A stretch of DNA of 64,000 nucleotides from assembly GCF_028595325.1 (NCBI RefSeq), contig NZ_JAQQXR010000006.1:1-64000 (forward strand), in the 5' to 3' direction. The translations under genes and the position numbers were made by a program. Under the pieces are notes generated by a model. It worked only from the letters and a program-made list of their open reading frames with translations, did no database searches and had not been told where the DNA came from. Position 1 is the first letter of the stretch; each line of letters begins with the position of its first letter. Below are positions 34,025 through 42,359 of this stretch, one piece after another. Source of the DNA: Janthinobacterium fluminis (GTDB taxonomy: Bacteria; Pseudomonadota; Gammaproteobacteria; Burkholderiales; Burkholderiaceae_D).

Positions 34025-35110
34025 TTACTTCTTGCCGGCCGTTTCTTTCCACTGCTTCAGGAAGGCCATGCGCTTGGCCGGCCCGAGAAACTGCAGGATG
34101 ATGGGATGCACCGGCACCGGCTTGACGTTGGCCGCGCCGATCACCTTGATCAAGTCGGCCGAAGTGGTTTCGCCCGTCACGTCGGCGCGGATGGCGAACA
34201 GCTTGGAGTCGTTGGCGATGATGGTCTGGCCGCGCTTGGACAGGATGTAGTCGAGCCACAGCTTGGCGGCGTTGGCGTTCTTCGCCGCCTTGTTGATGAA
34301 CTGCACGCGCGAGAGGATCAGCGTGTAGTCCTTCGGCAGCACCACGCCGATCGACGGGTCGGTCTTGGCGCGCACCAGCGCATACGAACCCAGCACGTTG
34401 TAGCCGATCAGGTTCTCGCCCGAGGAGATGCGCTCCATCATCGTGCCGGTCGAGGACTGCACCCGCACCCGGGCTTCGCCGAAGGCCTGCTCCAGTTCGA
34501 GGAACTTGGGGTACTCGCGCGCGTCCTGGGTCATGAACATGAAGCCGACGCCGGACTTCTCGATGTCGTAGGTGGTGACCTTGTCCTTGAACTTGGGCTG
34601 GACGATCAGCTTGGCGAAGTCGGTGTGGTTCTGCGGCACCTCCTTGGGGTCGAGCAGGCGCTTGTTGTAGACGATCGCGGCCGGCTCGAACGTGGTGCCG
34701 TAGGCGGTGTCGTTCCACACGGCCCAGCCGGGGATCTTCGCCGCCTCGACGGACTTGTACTGCAGCGCGTAGCCGTCCGAGGCCAGGCGCATCTGCAGGT
34801 CCATCGCCGACGACCACATGACGTCGGCCGTGTTGCCGCCGGCCGCCACCTCGGAGATGAAGCGGTTGTACACCTCGGTCGAGTTCATGTCGTTGTATTC
34901 GACCGAGATGCCGGGATACAGGGCGCCGAAGTCTTTGATCAGCGGCGCGGCGGCCTTGCTGTCGGTGGCGCCGTAGACCACCACCTTGCCCTCTTTTTTC
35001 GCCGCGTCGACGATCTTCTGGTAGTCGGCCGGATAGCCGGGCGGCAGCTGCGCCAGCGCCGAGGATGCCAGGGTTGCCAGTGCCGCGCCCATCAAGGTTT
35101 TTGCAAACAT
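34025..35110 (-). CDS. ABC transporter periplasmic binding protein (FbpA/AfuA-like)
   Basis: A 361-residue solute-binding protein with a signal peptide (LMGAALATLASSALAQ) and the Venus-flytrap fold of the type 1 / SBP_bac_11 class (VVVYGATDSKAAAPLIKDF at the start). The Tyr cluster that binds iron in FbpA is not evident, and the region around WSSAMDLQMRLASDGYA resembles organophosphate or AfuA-type binders. The substrate is therefore more likely a phosphorylated or carboxylated organic compound than bare iron, though this is inferred. ATG at 35110 follows a GGAGA site. Confidence 0.85.
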   Translation of the reverse strand: MFAKTLMGAALATLASSALAQLPPGYPADYQKIVDAAKKEGKVVVYGATDSKAAAPLIKDFGALYPGISVEYNDMNSTEVYNRFISEVAAGGNTADVMWSSAMDLQMRLASDGYALQYKSVEAAKIPGWAVWNDTAYGTTFEPAAIVYNKRLLDPKEVPQNHTDFAKLIVQPKFKDKVTTYDIEKSGVGFMFMTQDAREYPKFLELEQAFGEARVRVQSSTGTMMERISSGENLIGYNVLGSYALVRAKTDPSIGVVLPKDYTLILSRVQFINKAAKNANAAKLWLDYILSKRGQTIIANDSKLFAIRADVTGETTSADLIKVIGAANVKPVPVHPIILQFLGPAKRMAFLKQWKETAGKK

Positions 35111-35200
35111 GTCTGTGTCTCCGTTATCGTTAATTATGTGCCGGCTTGTGCGGCGTATTACCATCCTGGCGGCGAAGCCGGGTCTGCCCCCGCCTTTGTT

Positions 35201-36163
35201 CTAGCGCACCAGCCCCAACTCGCTGGCCCGTTTGCCGTAGTCGTCCACGGCCTTCTTCACGTACTCCGTCAGCGCCGCGCCGGTCAGGCCGAAGGGGTAC
35301 AGGCCGTAGTCGGCGCGCAAGCGCGCGAATTCCTTCGTCTCCAGCATGCGCGCGAAGGTCGCCACCCATTTCTGGTAGTCGGCGTCGCTGACCTGCGGCC
35401 CCATCCAGACGCCGCGGATGACGGGCCAGACCACGTCGATGCCCTGCTCGCGCGCCGTCGGCACATTCGCCAGCACGCCGGGCAGGCGCCGCTCGGACAA
35501 CACGGCCAGCACGCGCGTGTTGCCGCGGCCCTCGTTGAGCGTCGCCTCCGAGGCGTCGCCCGGCACCACCTGCACATGACTGGCCTGCATCGCCGTGAAC
35601 GCCTCGCCGCCGCCCTCCAGCGCGACAAAGCGCAGCGCCTTCGGATTGATGCCGGCCTGCTTGGCCACCAGCGCCATCTTCACCCAGTCCTGGCTGCCGA
35701 TGGTGCCGGAGACGCCGATCAGCACCTGCTCCGGGTTGCGCTTGAGCGCCGCCAGCAAGTCGGCCAGCGTCTTGAACGGCGAATCCTTGCGCACCGCGAT
35801 CATGCCGTAGTCGGCGCCCAGCGCCGCCACCCAACGCACGTCGCCGGGGCCGGCCTTGCCGAACTTGCCCTGCGCCAGATTCAGCAGCGAGCCGCCGGAA
35901 AACACCACCAGCGTGTCCGGCTCGGCGCGGCGGCGCTGCGACACCAGCGAATGCCAGGCCACGGCGCCGATCCCGCCGGGCAGGTAGCTGATGCGGACCT
36001 CGCGCGGCGCGTCCGGCAGCAGCTGGAAACCCTGTTGCGCCAGCTTGCAGGTCAGGTCCATCGCCCCGCCCGGCTTGGACGGCACGATGCACTCGACCGG
36101 CGCCGCGGCGGCCGGCCGCGCCAGCGCCAGCAGCGTCAGCAATATGATGAGCTTGTGCGGCAT
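35201..36163 (-). CDS. TctC-like periplasmic binding protein (Bug family)
   Basis: A 320-residue Bug-type receptor of tripartite tricarboxylate transporters: signal peptide (IILLTLLALARPAAA), then CIVPSKPGGAMDLTCK, the family's ligand loop, and the GGIGAVAWHSL segment. Bug proteins bind di- and tricarboxylates or related acids. No tctA or tctB membrane genes are adjacent; it may act as a sensor for the TctE-like kinase or lend ligand to the ABC importer. A GGAGA site precedes ATG 36163. It is cotranscribed with the porin and ABC genes. Confidence 0.85.
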   Translation of the reverse strand: MPHKLIILLTLLALARPAAAAPVECIVPSKPGGAMDLTCKLAQQGFQLLPDAPREVRISYLPGGIGAVAWHSLVSQRRRAEPDTLVVFSGGSLLNLAQGKFGKAGPGDVRWVAALGADYGMIAVRKDSPFKTLADLLAALKRNPEQVLIGVSGTIGSQDWVKMALVAKQAGINPKALRFVALEGGGEAFTAMQASHVQVVPGDASEATLNEGRGNTRVLAVLSERRLPGVLANVPTAREQGIDVVWPVIRGVWMGPQVSDADYQKWVATFARMLETKEFARLRADYGLYPFGLTGAALTEYVKKAVDDYGKRASELGLVR

Positions 36164-36224
36164 CGCGTCTCCGTGATTCAGGCAAGCGCCGTCGGCACCC
36201 GGCCGGGCCGGGTGCGCCGGCGGC

Positions 36225-37280
36225 TTAGAAGCGATGCTGGATGCCGGTGATGATGCCGCGCTGGCTGCCGCCCAGGCCGGCGTCGTCGCGCGACAGGCCG
36301 ACCAGTTGGCCGTTCTTGGCCTTCGCGTAGGCGGCCGCGACATACAGGTCGGTGCGTTTGGAGAGCGCGTACTTCAGGCGCGCCACGTACATGATCGGAT
36401 CGGCGTCGGCGCCGGCGGCGACGTTCTTCACGTTCTGGTAGTAGAGCGCGCCGGTGAGCGTGATGGCGGGCGTGCTCTGGTAGTTCACGCCGGCCCAGTA
36501 CATCGTGCCCTTGACGTCGGGGGAACCGATCTTGGCCGGGTCCATCTTGTAGTCGCGCAGCGCCGCCTGCACCTTCAGCGGGCCGTTCGAGTACATCGCG
36601 CCCAAGTGGTAGGTGCGGGTCTTGTCGCGCTCGACCAGCGGCGCCACGGTGTTGCCGTTGATCGCCTCGTAGGTCGCCAGCAGGGTGACCGGGCCGATGG
36701 CGTAGGTGGCGGCCAGCGCGTACTTGGCGCTGTCGGCGGCGCCGCTGGACTGCTCGCCGAAACCGTAGGTTGCGCCGAACTTGAAGTCGCCGGCCTGGCC
36801 GGTGTACTTGACCAGGTTGTCGAAGGCCGTGTTCATGCCGAACTTGCCCTGCTTGGTGGTGGCGTTGCCCGACGTCGCCCACGAGTAGGACGGCGCGTAG
36901 GCCATCGGATCGAAGGGCAGCACGAAGTCGTACACCGAGGTGAAGGAACGGCCCACCACGACGCGGCCGAAAGCGCCGTCCAGGCCCACATACGCCTGGC
37001 GCTTGAACAGCACGCCGTCGGAGTTGCCGCTGTCGAGCAGGATGCCGCCTTCCAGGTTGAAGACGGCTTTCAGGCCGTTGCCCAGGTCCTCGTTGCCGCG
37101 GATACCCCAGCGCGAGGTGTTCATGCCGCCCGAGCTGACGCGGGTCGACGTCGGCGCGTTGCTGGTGTTGTCGACGCCGGCGTCGATCAGGCCGTACACG
37201 CTCACGTTCGATTGCGCCTGGGCGCCGAAAGCGGCGCTCAGGGCGGCCAGGGCGACCAGCGAGGATGCGGTTTTCTTCAT
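36225..37280 (-). CDS. general porin (Burkholderiales type)
   Basis: A 351-residue trimeric porin with a signal peptide (SLVALAALSAAFGAQA) and mature start QSNVSVYGLIDAGVDNTS. Sixteen strands are expected; the L3-type loop and the ending GIITGIQHRF with terminal Phe fit the Gram-negative porin_4 family. It would let small anionic solutes cross the outer membrane for the binding proteins encoded downstream. The leader contains a good promoter and an inverted repeat (37292-37336), suggesting it is the first gene of the uptake operon. Confidence 0.92.
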   Translation of the reverse strand: MKKTASSLVALAALSAAFGAQAQSNVSVYGLIDAGVDNTSNAPTSTRVSSGGMNTSRWGIRGNEDLGNGLKAVFNLEGGILLDSGNSDGVLFKRQAYVGLDGAFGRVVVGRSFTSVYDFVLPFDPMAYAPSYSWATSGNATTKQGKFGMNTAFDNLVKYTGQAGDFKFGATYGFGEQSSGAADSAKYALAATYAIGPVTLLATYEAINGNTVAPLVERDKTRTYHLGAMYSNGPLKVQAALRDYKMDPAKIGSPDVKGTMYWAGVNYQSTPAITLTGALYYQNVKNVAAGADADPIMYVARLKYALSKRTDLYVAAAYAKAKNGQLVGLSRDDAGLGGSQRGIITGIQHRF

Positions 37281-37291
37281 GTGGATCTCCA

Positions 37292-37336
37292 GATATAGTT
37301 ATTGGTGATGAGCCTGATCAATTGCATGAATCAGGC
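37292..37336 (-). promoter_or_regulatory. porin/uptake operon promoter with inverted repeat
   Basis: On the minus strand TTGATC (37316-37321), an 18-bp spacer and TATATC (37292-37297) form a candidate promoter for the porin. A perfect inverted repeat GCCTGAT-N11-ATCAGGC at 37312-37336 overlaps the -35, a likely binding site for the divergently encoded TctD-like regulator. The link to TctD is inferred from position. Confidence 0.5.
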
Positions 37337-37490
37337 GTCCACTATAGGATCGGCTTCCTTTCAATTCCCTTTCAACGGCGGCGCTGTCGCTGCCGCGCCA
37401 CAGTCGGCGCCGACAAATTCGCCGCCGGCCCCGTTGGCGCGGCGCTTCTGGGCTTACACTGCATCATTTCCAGGGCGGTTGCGGGCATAT

Positions 37491-38195
37491 ATGCGGATTT
37501 TATTAGTGGAAGACCACGAGGAGCTGTCGCGCTGGCTGGCCAAGGCGCTGCGCGACGCCCACCTGACCGTGGAGACGGTCGACAACGGCGCCGACGCCGA
37601 CGCGCTGCTGCACACCCAGGAATATTCGCTGGTGCTGCTGGACCTGACCCTGCCGCGCATGGACGGCCTGGACGTGCTGAAACGGCTGCGCGCGCGCGGC
37701 GGCCCGCGCGGCAAGACTCCCGTCATGATACTCACGGCCCGCGGCGGCCTGGACGACCGCGTCCAGGGCCTCAACCTGGGCGCCGACGACTACCTGGCCA
37801 AGCCCTTCGAGCTGGCCGAGCTGGAAGCGCGCGTCAAGGCGCTGCTGCGCCGCAGCCAGGGCAACGAGGCGCTGGTGCACCACTGCGGCGCGCTCAGCTT
37901 CGACACCGTCACGCGCATGTTCAGCTACGCCGGCGCGGCGCTGGCGCTGACGCCGCGCGAGCACGCCGTGCTGGAGGCGCTGATCACCCGCTCCGGGCGC
38001 GCCGTGTCGAAGGAAAAGCTGTTCGACGAGGTGTTCGCGCTGGAAGACGACGCCAACCTCGACGCCATCGAGCTGTACATCCACCGCGTGCGCAAGAAAC
38101 TCGAAAGCAGCGCGCCGGACGCGGCCGCCATCACGACGCTGCGCGGCATCGGCTACCTGCTGCAACCGCGCAGCGCGGCGGCCGCGGCGCGCTGA
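37491..38195 (+). CDS. OmpR-family response regulator (TctD-like)
   Basis: A 234-residue regulator: a receiver domain with the phospho-acceptor Asp51 (LVLLDLTLPRMDG), Lys in DDYLAKPF, and an OmpR/PhoB winged helix (LTPREHAVLEALITRSGRAV, then DAIELYIHRVRKKLES). The start ATG at 37491 directly opens the receiver (MRILLVEDHEEL); upstream in-frame residues are not protein-like. The kinase gene follows after 1 base. Its divergent position next to a TctC-like gene and porin supports a TctD role in carboxylate-responsive activation. Confidence 0.88.
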   Translation: MRILLVEDHEELSRWLAKALRDAHLTVETVDNGADADALLHTQEYSLVLLDLTLPRMDGLDVLKRLRARGGPRGKTPVMILTARGGLDDRVQGLNLGADDYLAKPFELAELEARVKALLRRSQGNEALVHHCGALSFDTVTRMFSYAGAALALTPREHAVLEALITRSGRAVSKEKLFDEVFALEDDANLDAIELYIHRVRKKLESSAPDAAAITTLRGIGYLLQPRSAAAAAR

Positions 38196-38196
38196 C

Positions 38197-39663
38197 GTGG
38201 GCGGCGCGCTGGCCAGGCTGACGGGCAGGCTGGCGCCGGGCGCGCCGCTGGGCAGCCTGCGCAACGAGCTGCTGCGCTGGCTGCTGATCCCGCTGGCGCT
38301 GCTGGTGGCGCTGAACGCCGTGTCGGTCTACCGCAACGCCCTCGACGCCGCCGACATGGCCTACGACCGCTCGCTGCTGGCCTCGACGCGGGCGCTGGCC
38401 GAGCGCGTCTCCATCGTCGCCGGCAAGGTCGTCGCCGACGTGCCCTACGTCGCCCTGGACAGCTTCGAGACGGACACGCTGGGGCGCATCTACTACAAGG
38501 TCACCGGCATCGACGGCGAACTGGTGTCGGGCTACGGCGACCTGCCGCCGGTGCCGGCCAACGTGCCGCGCTCGGAAACCTACCCGGCGCTGGTGCGCTT
38601 CTACCACGCCGACTACAACGGCGAGCCGGTGCGCATCGCCGCCCTGCTGCAGCCGGTCTACGACGACTCGATGCGCGGCATCGCCCTGATCCAGGTCGGC
38701 GAAACGCTGGACGCCCGGCGCGGCCTGTCGAACCAGATCCTGTTCGACACGCTGCTGTGGCAGGCCGGCATGCTGCTGGCCGTGGCGACGCTGGTCTGGG
38801 TCGCCTTGCGCCTGGTGCTGCGCCCGCTGATGCGCCTGAAAAGCGCGCTCGAAACGCGCGCGCTGACGGACCTGTCCGACGTCGATCCGGCCCTGGTGCA
38901 CAAGGAAATGCGCCCCCTCGTGAAAGCCATGAATGTCTCGACGGCGCGGCTGCAGAACCTGATCGCCAGCCAGCGCCGCTTCATCGCCGACGCCTCGCAC
39001 CAGCTGCGCACGCCGCTGACGGTGCTGAAGACCCAGGCCGAGCTGGCGCAGCGCGAAATCGAGCGCGGCCCGGCCGACCCGGCCGCGCTGCGCGAAGTGC
39101 TGCGCTCGATCGCCGCCACCACCGACTCCACCGTGCACCTGGCGAACCGGCTGCTGACGCTGGCCCGCATCGAGCATGGCGGCGAGGCGGCCGGCATGGC
39201 GCCCGTGTCGCTGCGCGCCGCCGTCCACCAAGTGGCGCTGGAAATGGCGCTGGCCGCCGTCAAGCGGCGCATCGACCTGTCGCTCGAAGCCGAGCACGAC
39301 GTGATGGTGCGGGGCCAGGCCCTGCTGCTGCACGAACTGGTGGCCAACCTGGTCGACAACGCGCTGTGCTACACGCCGGCCGGCGGCAGCGTCGTGCTGC
39401 GCGTGGCGCGCCAGGACGGCGGCGGCGCCACGCTGCAGGTGGAAGACAGCGGCGCCGGCATCGCCGCCGCCGAGCGCGAGCGCGTCTTCACGCCCTTTTA
39501 CCGGGCCGCCGCCGCGCTCGAAAGCAACCCCGGCGGCGCCGGGCTGGGGCTGGCGATCGTGCGCGACATCGCCGCCCTGCACGGCGCCGGCATCGCGCTC
39601 GACGACGGTGCCGGCGGCCGCGGCCTGAAGGTGACGCTGGCATTTCCCGCCGCGCCGGCCTGA
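38197..39663 (+). CDS. sensor histidine kinase (TctE-like, 2CSK_N domain)
   Basis: A 488-residue membrane kinase with a GTG start. The first helix is LLRWLLIPLALLVALNAVSV; the periplasmic part (residues about 48-180) fits the two-component sensor kinase N-terminal domain of TctE; the second helix is near residues 186-206. The H box contains His268 (DASHQLRTPL), followed by N box (ELVANLVDNAL) and G boxes (EDSGAGI, GAGLGLAIV). The periplasmic sensor could read the ligand or a loaded TctC-like protein. No terminator is obvious; an inverted repeat lies about 95 bp after the stop. Confidence 0.88.
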   Translation: MGGALARLTGRLAPGAPLGSLRNELLRWLLIPLALLVALNAVSVYRNALDAADMAYDRSLLASTRALAERVSIVAGKVVADVPYVALDSFETDTLGRIYYKVTGIDGELVSGYGDLPPVPANVPRSETYPALVRFYHADYNGEPVRIAALLQPVYDDSMRGIALIQVGETLDARRGLSNQILFDTLLWQAGMLLAVATLVWVALRLVLRPLMRLKSALETRALTDLSDVDPALVHKEMRPLVKAMNVSTARLQNLIASQRRFIADASHQLRTPLTVLKTQAELAQREIERGPADPAALREVLRSIAATTDSTVHLANRLLTLARIEHGGEAAGMAPVSLRAAVHQVALEMALAAVKRRIDLSLEAEHDVMVRGQALLLHELVANLVDNALCYTPAGGSVVLRVARQDGGGATLQVEDSGAGIAAAERERVFTPFYRAAAALESNPGGAGLGLAIVRDIAALHGAGIALDDGAGGRGLKVTLAFPAAPA

Positions 39664-39757
39664 CCCTCCCCTTCCGCAACGCCATTGACGCGCCGCATTC
39701 TGCGCCAAAAAAACCACACCCGCGCGCAATAAATATATTTAAAACATATTAAAAATA

Positions 39758-39785
39758 TGGCATCGAAGCTAAGATGTCGATGCCA
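39758..39785. repeat. inverted repeat upstream of the first collagenase gene
   Basis: TGGCATCGA-N10-TCGATGCCA, perfect 9-bp arms, next to a very AT-rich stretch (39729-39757). No T run follows, so an operator is as likely as a structural element. It is 145 bp before the collagenase ATG. Confidence 0.5.
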
Positions 39786-39929
39786 TCACGCTGTTTGGCG
39801 GATGCCAGCGCGGAACCCGGCCAAAGGCATTCCGCGCCTGTCTCATTCTCGGTAATTTGGCTTGTCAAAACCACGCACTCACCGTGCTTAATTTTCCAGC
39901 TTCAAATTTCTACATAGGAGACTCACCAA

Positions 39930-42179
39930 ATGCATTTCCACCGTAAATCCCTCTCGATCGCGGCACTGCTGGCGGCCAGCCTCAGCCCCGCCCTGCACGC
40001 CGCCGACCAGTCCAGCGCGCATGCGGGCGCGGCGGCCCGCGTCAAACAGGCGCCTATGCCGCGCGAGCCGCAAGCGCTGCCGCCGTCGGCCGAGCAATCC
40101 CGCTTCAACCTGTCGAAAACGGCCAAGCCGCGCCTCGACCTGCTGACGCCGGCGCAGCGCAAGAGCAGCCCGCAGGCGCTGGCCGCGCCGCCCGAGTGCC
40201 AGGACATGAACAAACTGGCGGCCCACAGCGGCGCGGCGCTGGCCGACTACCTGAGCGCCCTGCCGGACTACGAGTGCCATTACGGCCTGTTCTCGCTGGC
40301 CGCGGCGCAGGCGGCGCAGGTGTATTCGGCGGCCAACTTCAACGCCGTCGCCAGCCGCTTCGCGCAGGAGGCGGCCGCCTACAACGCCGACAACATCAAG
40401 CTGGTCAATTTGCTGATCTACCTGCGCGCCGGCTACTACCTGGCCGACGGCGGCACCGTGGCTGCGCCCCCGGCCGCGCTGCTGGCCACCTTGCGCGCGC
40501 CGCTGAAACAGCTGATCGAGGGCAGCAAGCTGTTCAGCAGCAACGTCAAGGCCACCAGCACGGCCGGCGAAACCCTGAAGCTGGTGACGAATATGCGCGA
40601 CGAGGCCCACCACCTGCCCAGCGTGAAAAACCTGGTGCTGCGCTACACCAACAGCGCCGCCAATCCGAACGCCGCCGACGGCCTCCGGCAAGCCACCGCC
40701 GGCGCCGGCTTCACCGGCGCGCTGACGGTGCTCTACTACGCGCACTTCCGCGACGAGGGCCGGGCGCTGCTGCAAAACGACCTGTCCTACGCGAGCGCGC
40801 TGAACAACTTCGCCGTCAACAACAAGGCGGCCCTGCTGGCCAGCGCCGGCTACCAGTTGCACGACGCCGCCAACGAAGCCTTCCGCTTCATGCAGTACCC
40901 GGCCCTGAAAAACGCCGTCAAACCCATGGTCAAGGGCATGCTGGCCAGTAGCACGATGACCGGCGCCGACAGCGCGCTGTGGCTGGCCGCCGCCTCGGCC
41001 GTGAAATACTACGACGCCGCCAATTGCGGCGAATACGGCACCTGCAACTACGAAACCCGGCTGGCCGACGCCGTCTTGAAAAACAATTACACCTGCAGCC
41101 CGACGCTGCGCATCCGCGCCCAGGAAATGACGACGGCGCAGTTGCAGGATTCCTGCGCCAGATTGCAGGCCGAGGAAAGCTATTTCCACGACATGCTGCA
41201 AACCCGCCGCGTGCCGGTGGCGAACGACAACAACACCTCGCTGGAACTGGTGGTGTTCGACGACTACGCCAACTACAGCAAGTACGCCGGCGTCATCTAC
41301 GACATCAGCACCGACAACGGCGGCATGTACCTGGAAGGCAATCCGGCCGCCGCCGGCAACCAGGCCCGCTTCATCGCCCACGAAGCCTCGTGGCTGCGCC
41401 CGGCCTTCCAGGTGTGGAACCTTGAGCACGAATACGTCCACTACCTGGACGGCCGCTTCGACATGCACGGCGATTTCGGCGCCGGCACCGCCAAGCCCAC
41501 CGTCTGGTGGATCGAGGGCATCGGCGAGTACCTGTCGAACAAGAACAACAACCAGGTATCGATCGACGCGGCGCGCAGCGGCGCCTACCGGCTCAGCCAG
41601 ATTTTCGGCAACACCTACCAGATGCCCGACTACGTCACGCGCGCCTACCGCTGGGGCTACATGGCGACGCGTTTCATGATGGAGAAGCACCGCGCCGACG
41701 TCGACGCCATCCTGGCTAAATTCCGCGTCGGCGACTACGCCGGCTACCAGACCTATATCGACTACATCGGCACGCGCTACGACGCCGAATTCGCCGCCTG
41801 GGCCAGCACGGCGACGACGGCGGGCGAACCGCCGATGCCGAGCGATCCCCTGGCGCCGGAATGCGCGTCGAAGACTTACCTGGGCAAGAACTGCTCGATC
41901 CGCAATCTCGGCTCCGCCACGCAGACCCACGTGTTCCTGATGCTGCCGGCCGGCGCCAAGAACGTCAAAGTCGGCAGCGGCGGCGGCAGCGGCGACGTCG
42001 ACATGTACCTGGCGCTGGACCGCTATCCGAGCACCAGCAACTACGACGCCGCCTCGGCCACGCCGGGCAACCGCGAAAGCGTCGGCATCGCCGCCCCCGT
42101 CAGCGGCCGCTGGTACTACATCCTGCTCAAGGCGAAACAGCCGTTCAGCGGCGTCAACGTCAGCGCCAGCTACGACTGA
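39930..42179 (+). CDS. secreted M9 collagenase, copy 1
   Basis: A 749-residue secreted metalloprotease of the M9 family (Vibrio-type collagenase). Signal peptide: SIAALLAASLSPALHA. The M9N activator domain covers roughly residues 90-380; the peptidase domain carries HEYVH at residues 500-504 with the downstream Glu ligand in WWIEGIGEYL. The C-terminal pre-peptidase (PPC) domain (GGSGDVDMYLALDRYP) probably aids collagen binding. It would degrade collagen-like substrates outside the cell. An AGGAG site precedes the ATG. It is in tandem with a paralogue, and the two share a nearly identical central tract. Confidence 0.9.
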   Translation: MHFHRKSLSIAALLAASLSPALHAADQSSAHAGAAARVKQAPMPREPQALPPSAEQSRFNLSKTAKPRLDLLTPAQRKSSPQALAAPPECQDMNKLAAHSGAALADYLSALPDYECHYGLFSLAAAQAAQVYSAANFNAVASRFAQEAAAYNADNIKLVNLLIYLRAGYYLADGGTVAAPPAALLATLRAPLKQLIEGSKLFSSNVKATSTAGETLKLVTNMRDEAHHLPSVKNLVLRYTNSAANPNAADGLRQATAGAGFTGALTVLYYAHFRDEGRALLQNDLSYASALNNFAVNNKAALLASAGYQLHDAANEAFRFMQYPALKNAVKPMVKGMLASSTMTGADSALWLAAASAVKYYDAANCGEYGTCNYETRLADAVLKNNYTCSPTLRIRAQEMTTAQLQDSCARLQAEESYFHDMLQTRRVPVANDNNTSLELVVFDDYANYSKYAGVIYDISTDNGGMYLEGNPAAAGNQARFIAHEASWLRPAFQVWNLEHEYVHYLDGRFDMHGDFGAGTAKPTVWWIEGIGEYLSNKNNNQVSIDAARSGAYRLSQIFGNTYQMPDYVTRAYRWGYMATRFMMEKHRADVDAILAKFRVGDYAGYQTYIDYIGTRYDAEFAAWASTATTAGEPPMPSDPLAPECASKTYLGKNCSIRNLGSATQTHVFLMLPAGAKNVKVGSGGGSGDVDMYLALDRYPSTSNYDAASATPGNRESVGIAAPVSGRWYYILLKAKQPFSGVNVSASYD

Positions 42180-42196
42180 GGCGCCATCCGGCCACG

Positions 42197-42225
42197 AAAA
42201 AACGGCGAGCCGCCCGCCGTTTTTT
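42197..42225 (+). terminator. Rho-independent terminator between the collagenase genes
   Basis: An AAAAAACGGCG / CGCCGTTTTTT stem with a 7-base loop lies 18 bases past the first stop, so the two collagenase genes are probably transcribed separately. Confidence 0.8.
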
Positions 42226-42359
42226 CCGCCCCCTCCCACCCCGCGCACAATTGAAATACGGCAATGTTTACCAAAAGCAATTATTGTGGATAATACACGC
42301 ATGCGCCGCGGGCCGCGGCACGCCCGGCGCATCAACTTACTCTACAAGGAGCCGTATTC

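Noticed and set aside
34025..35110. Firm assignment as a ferric iron binding protein
   Set aside because: The characteristic iron-binding Tyr arrangement could not be seen, and the related branch includes organophosphate importers.
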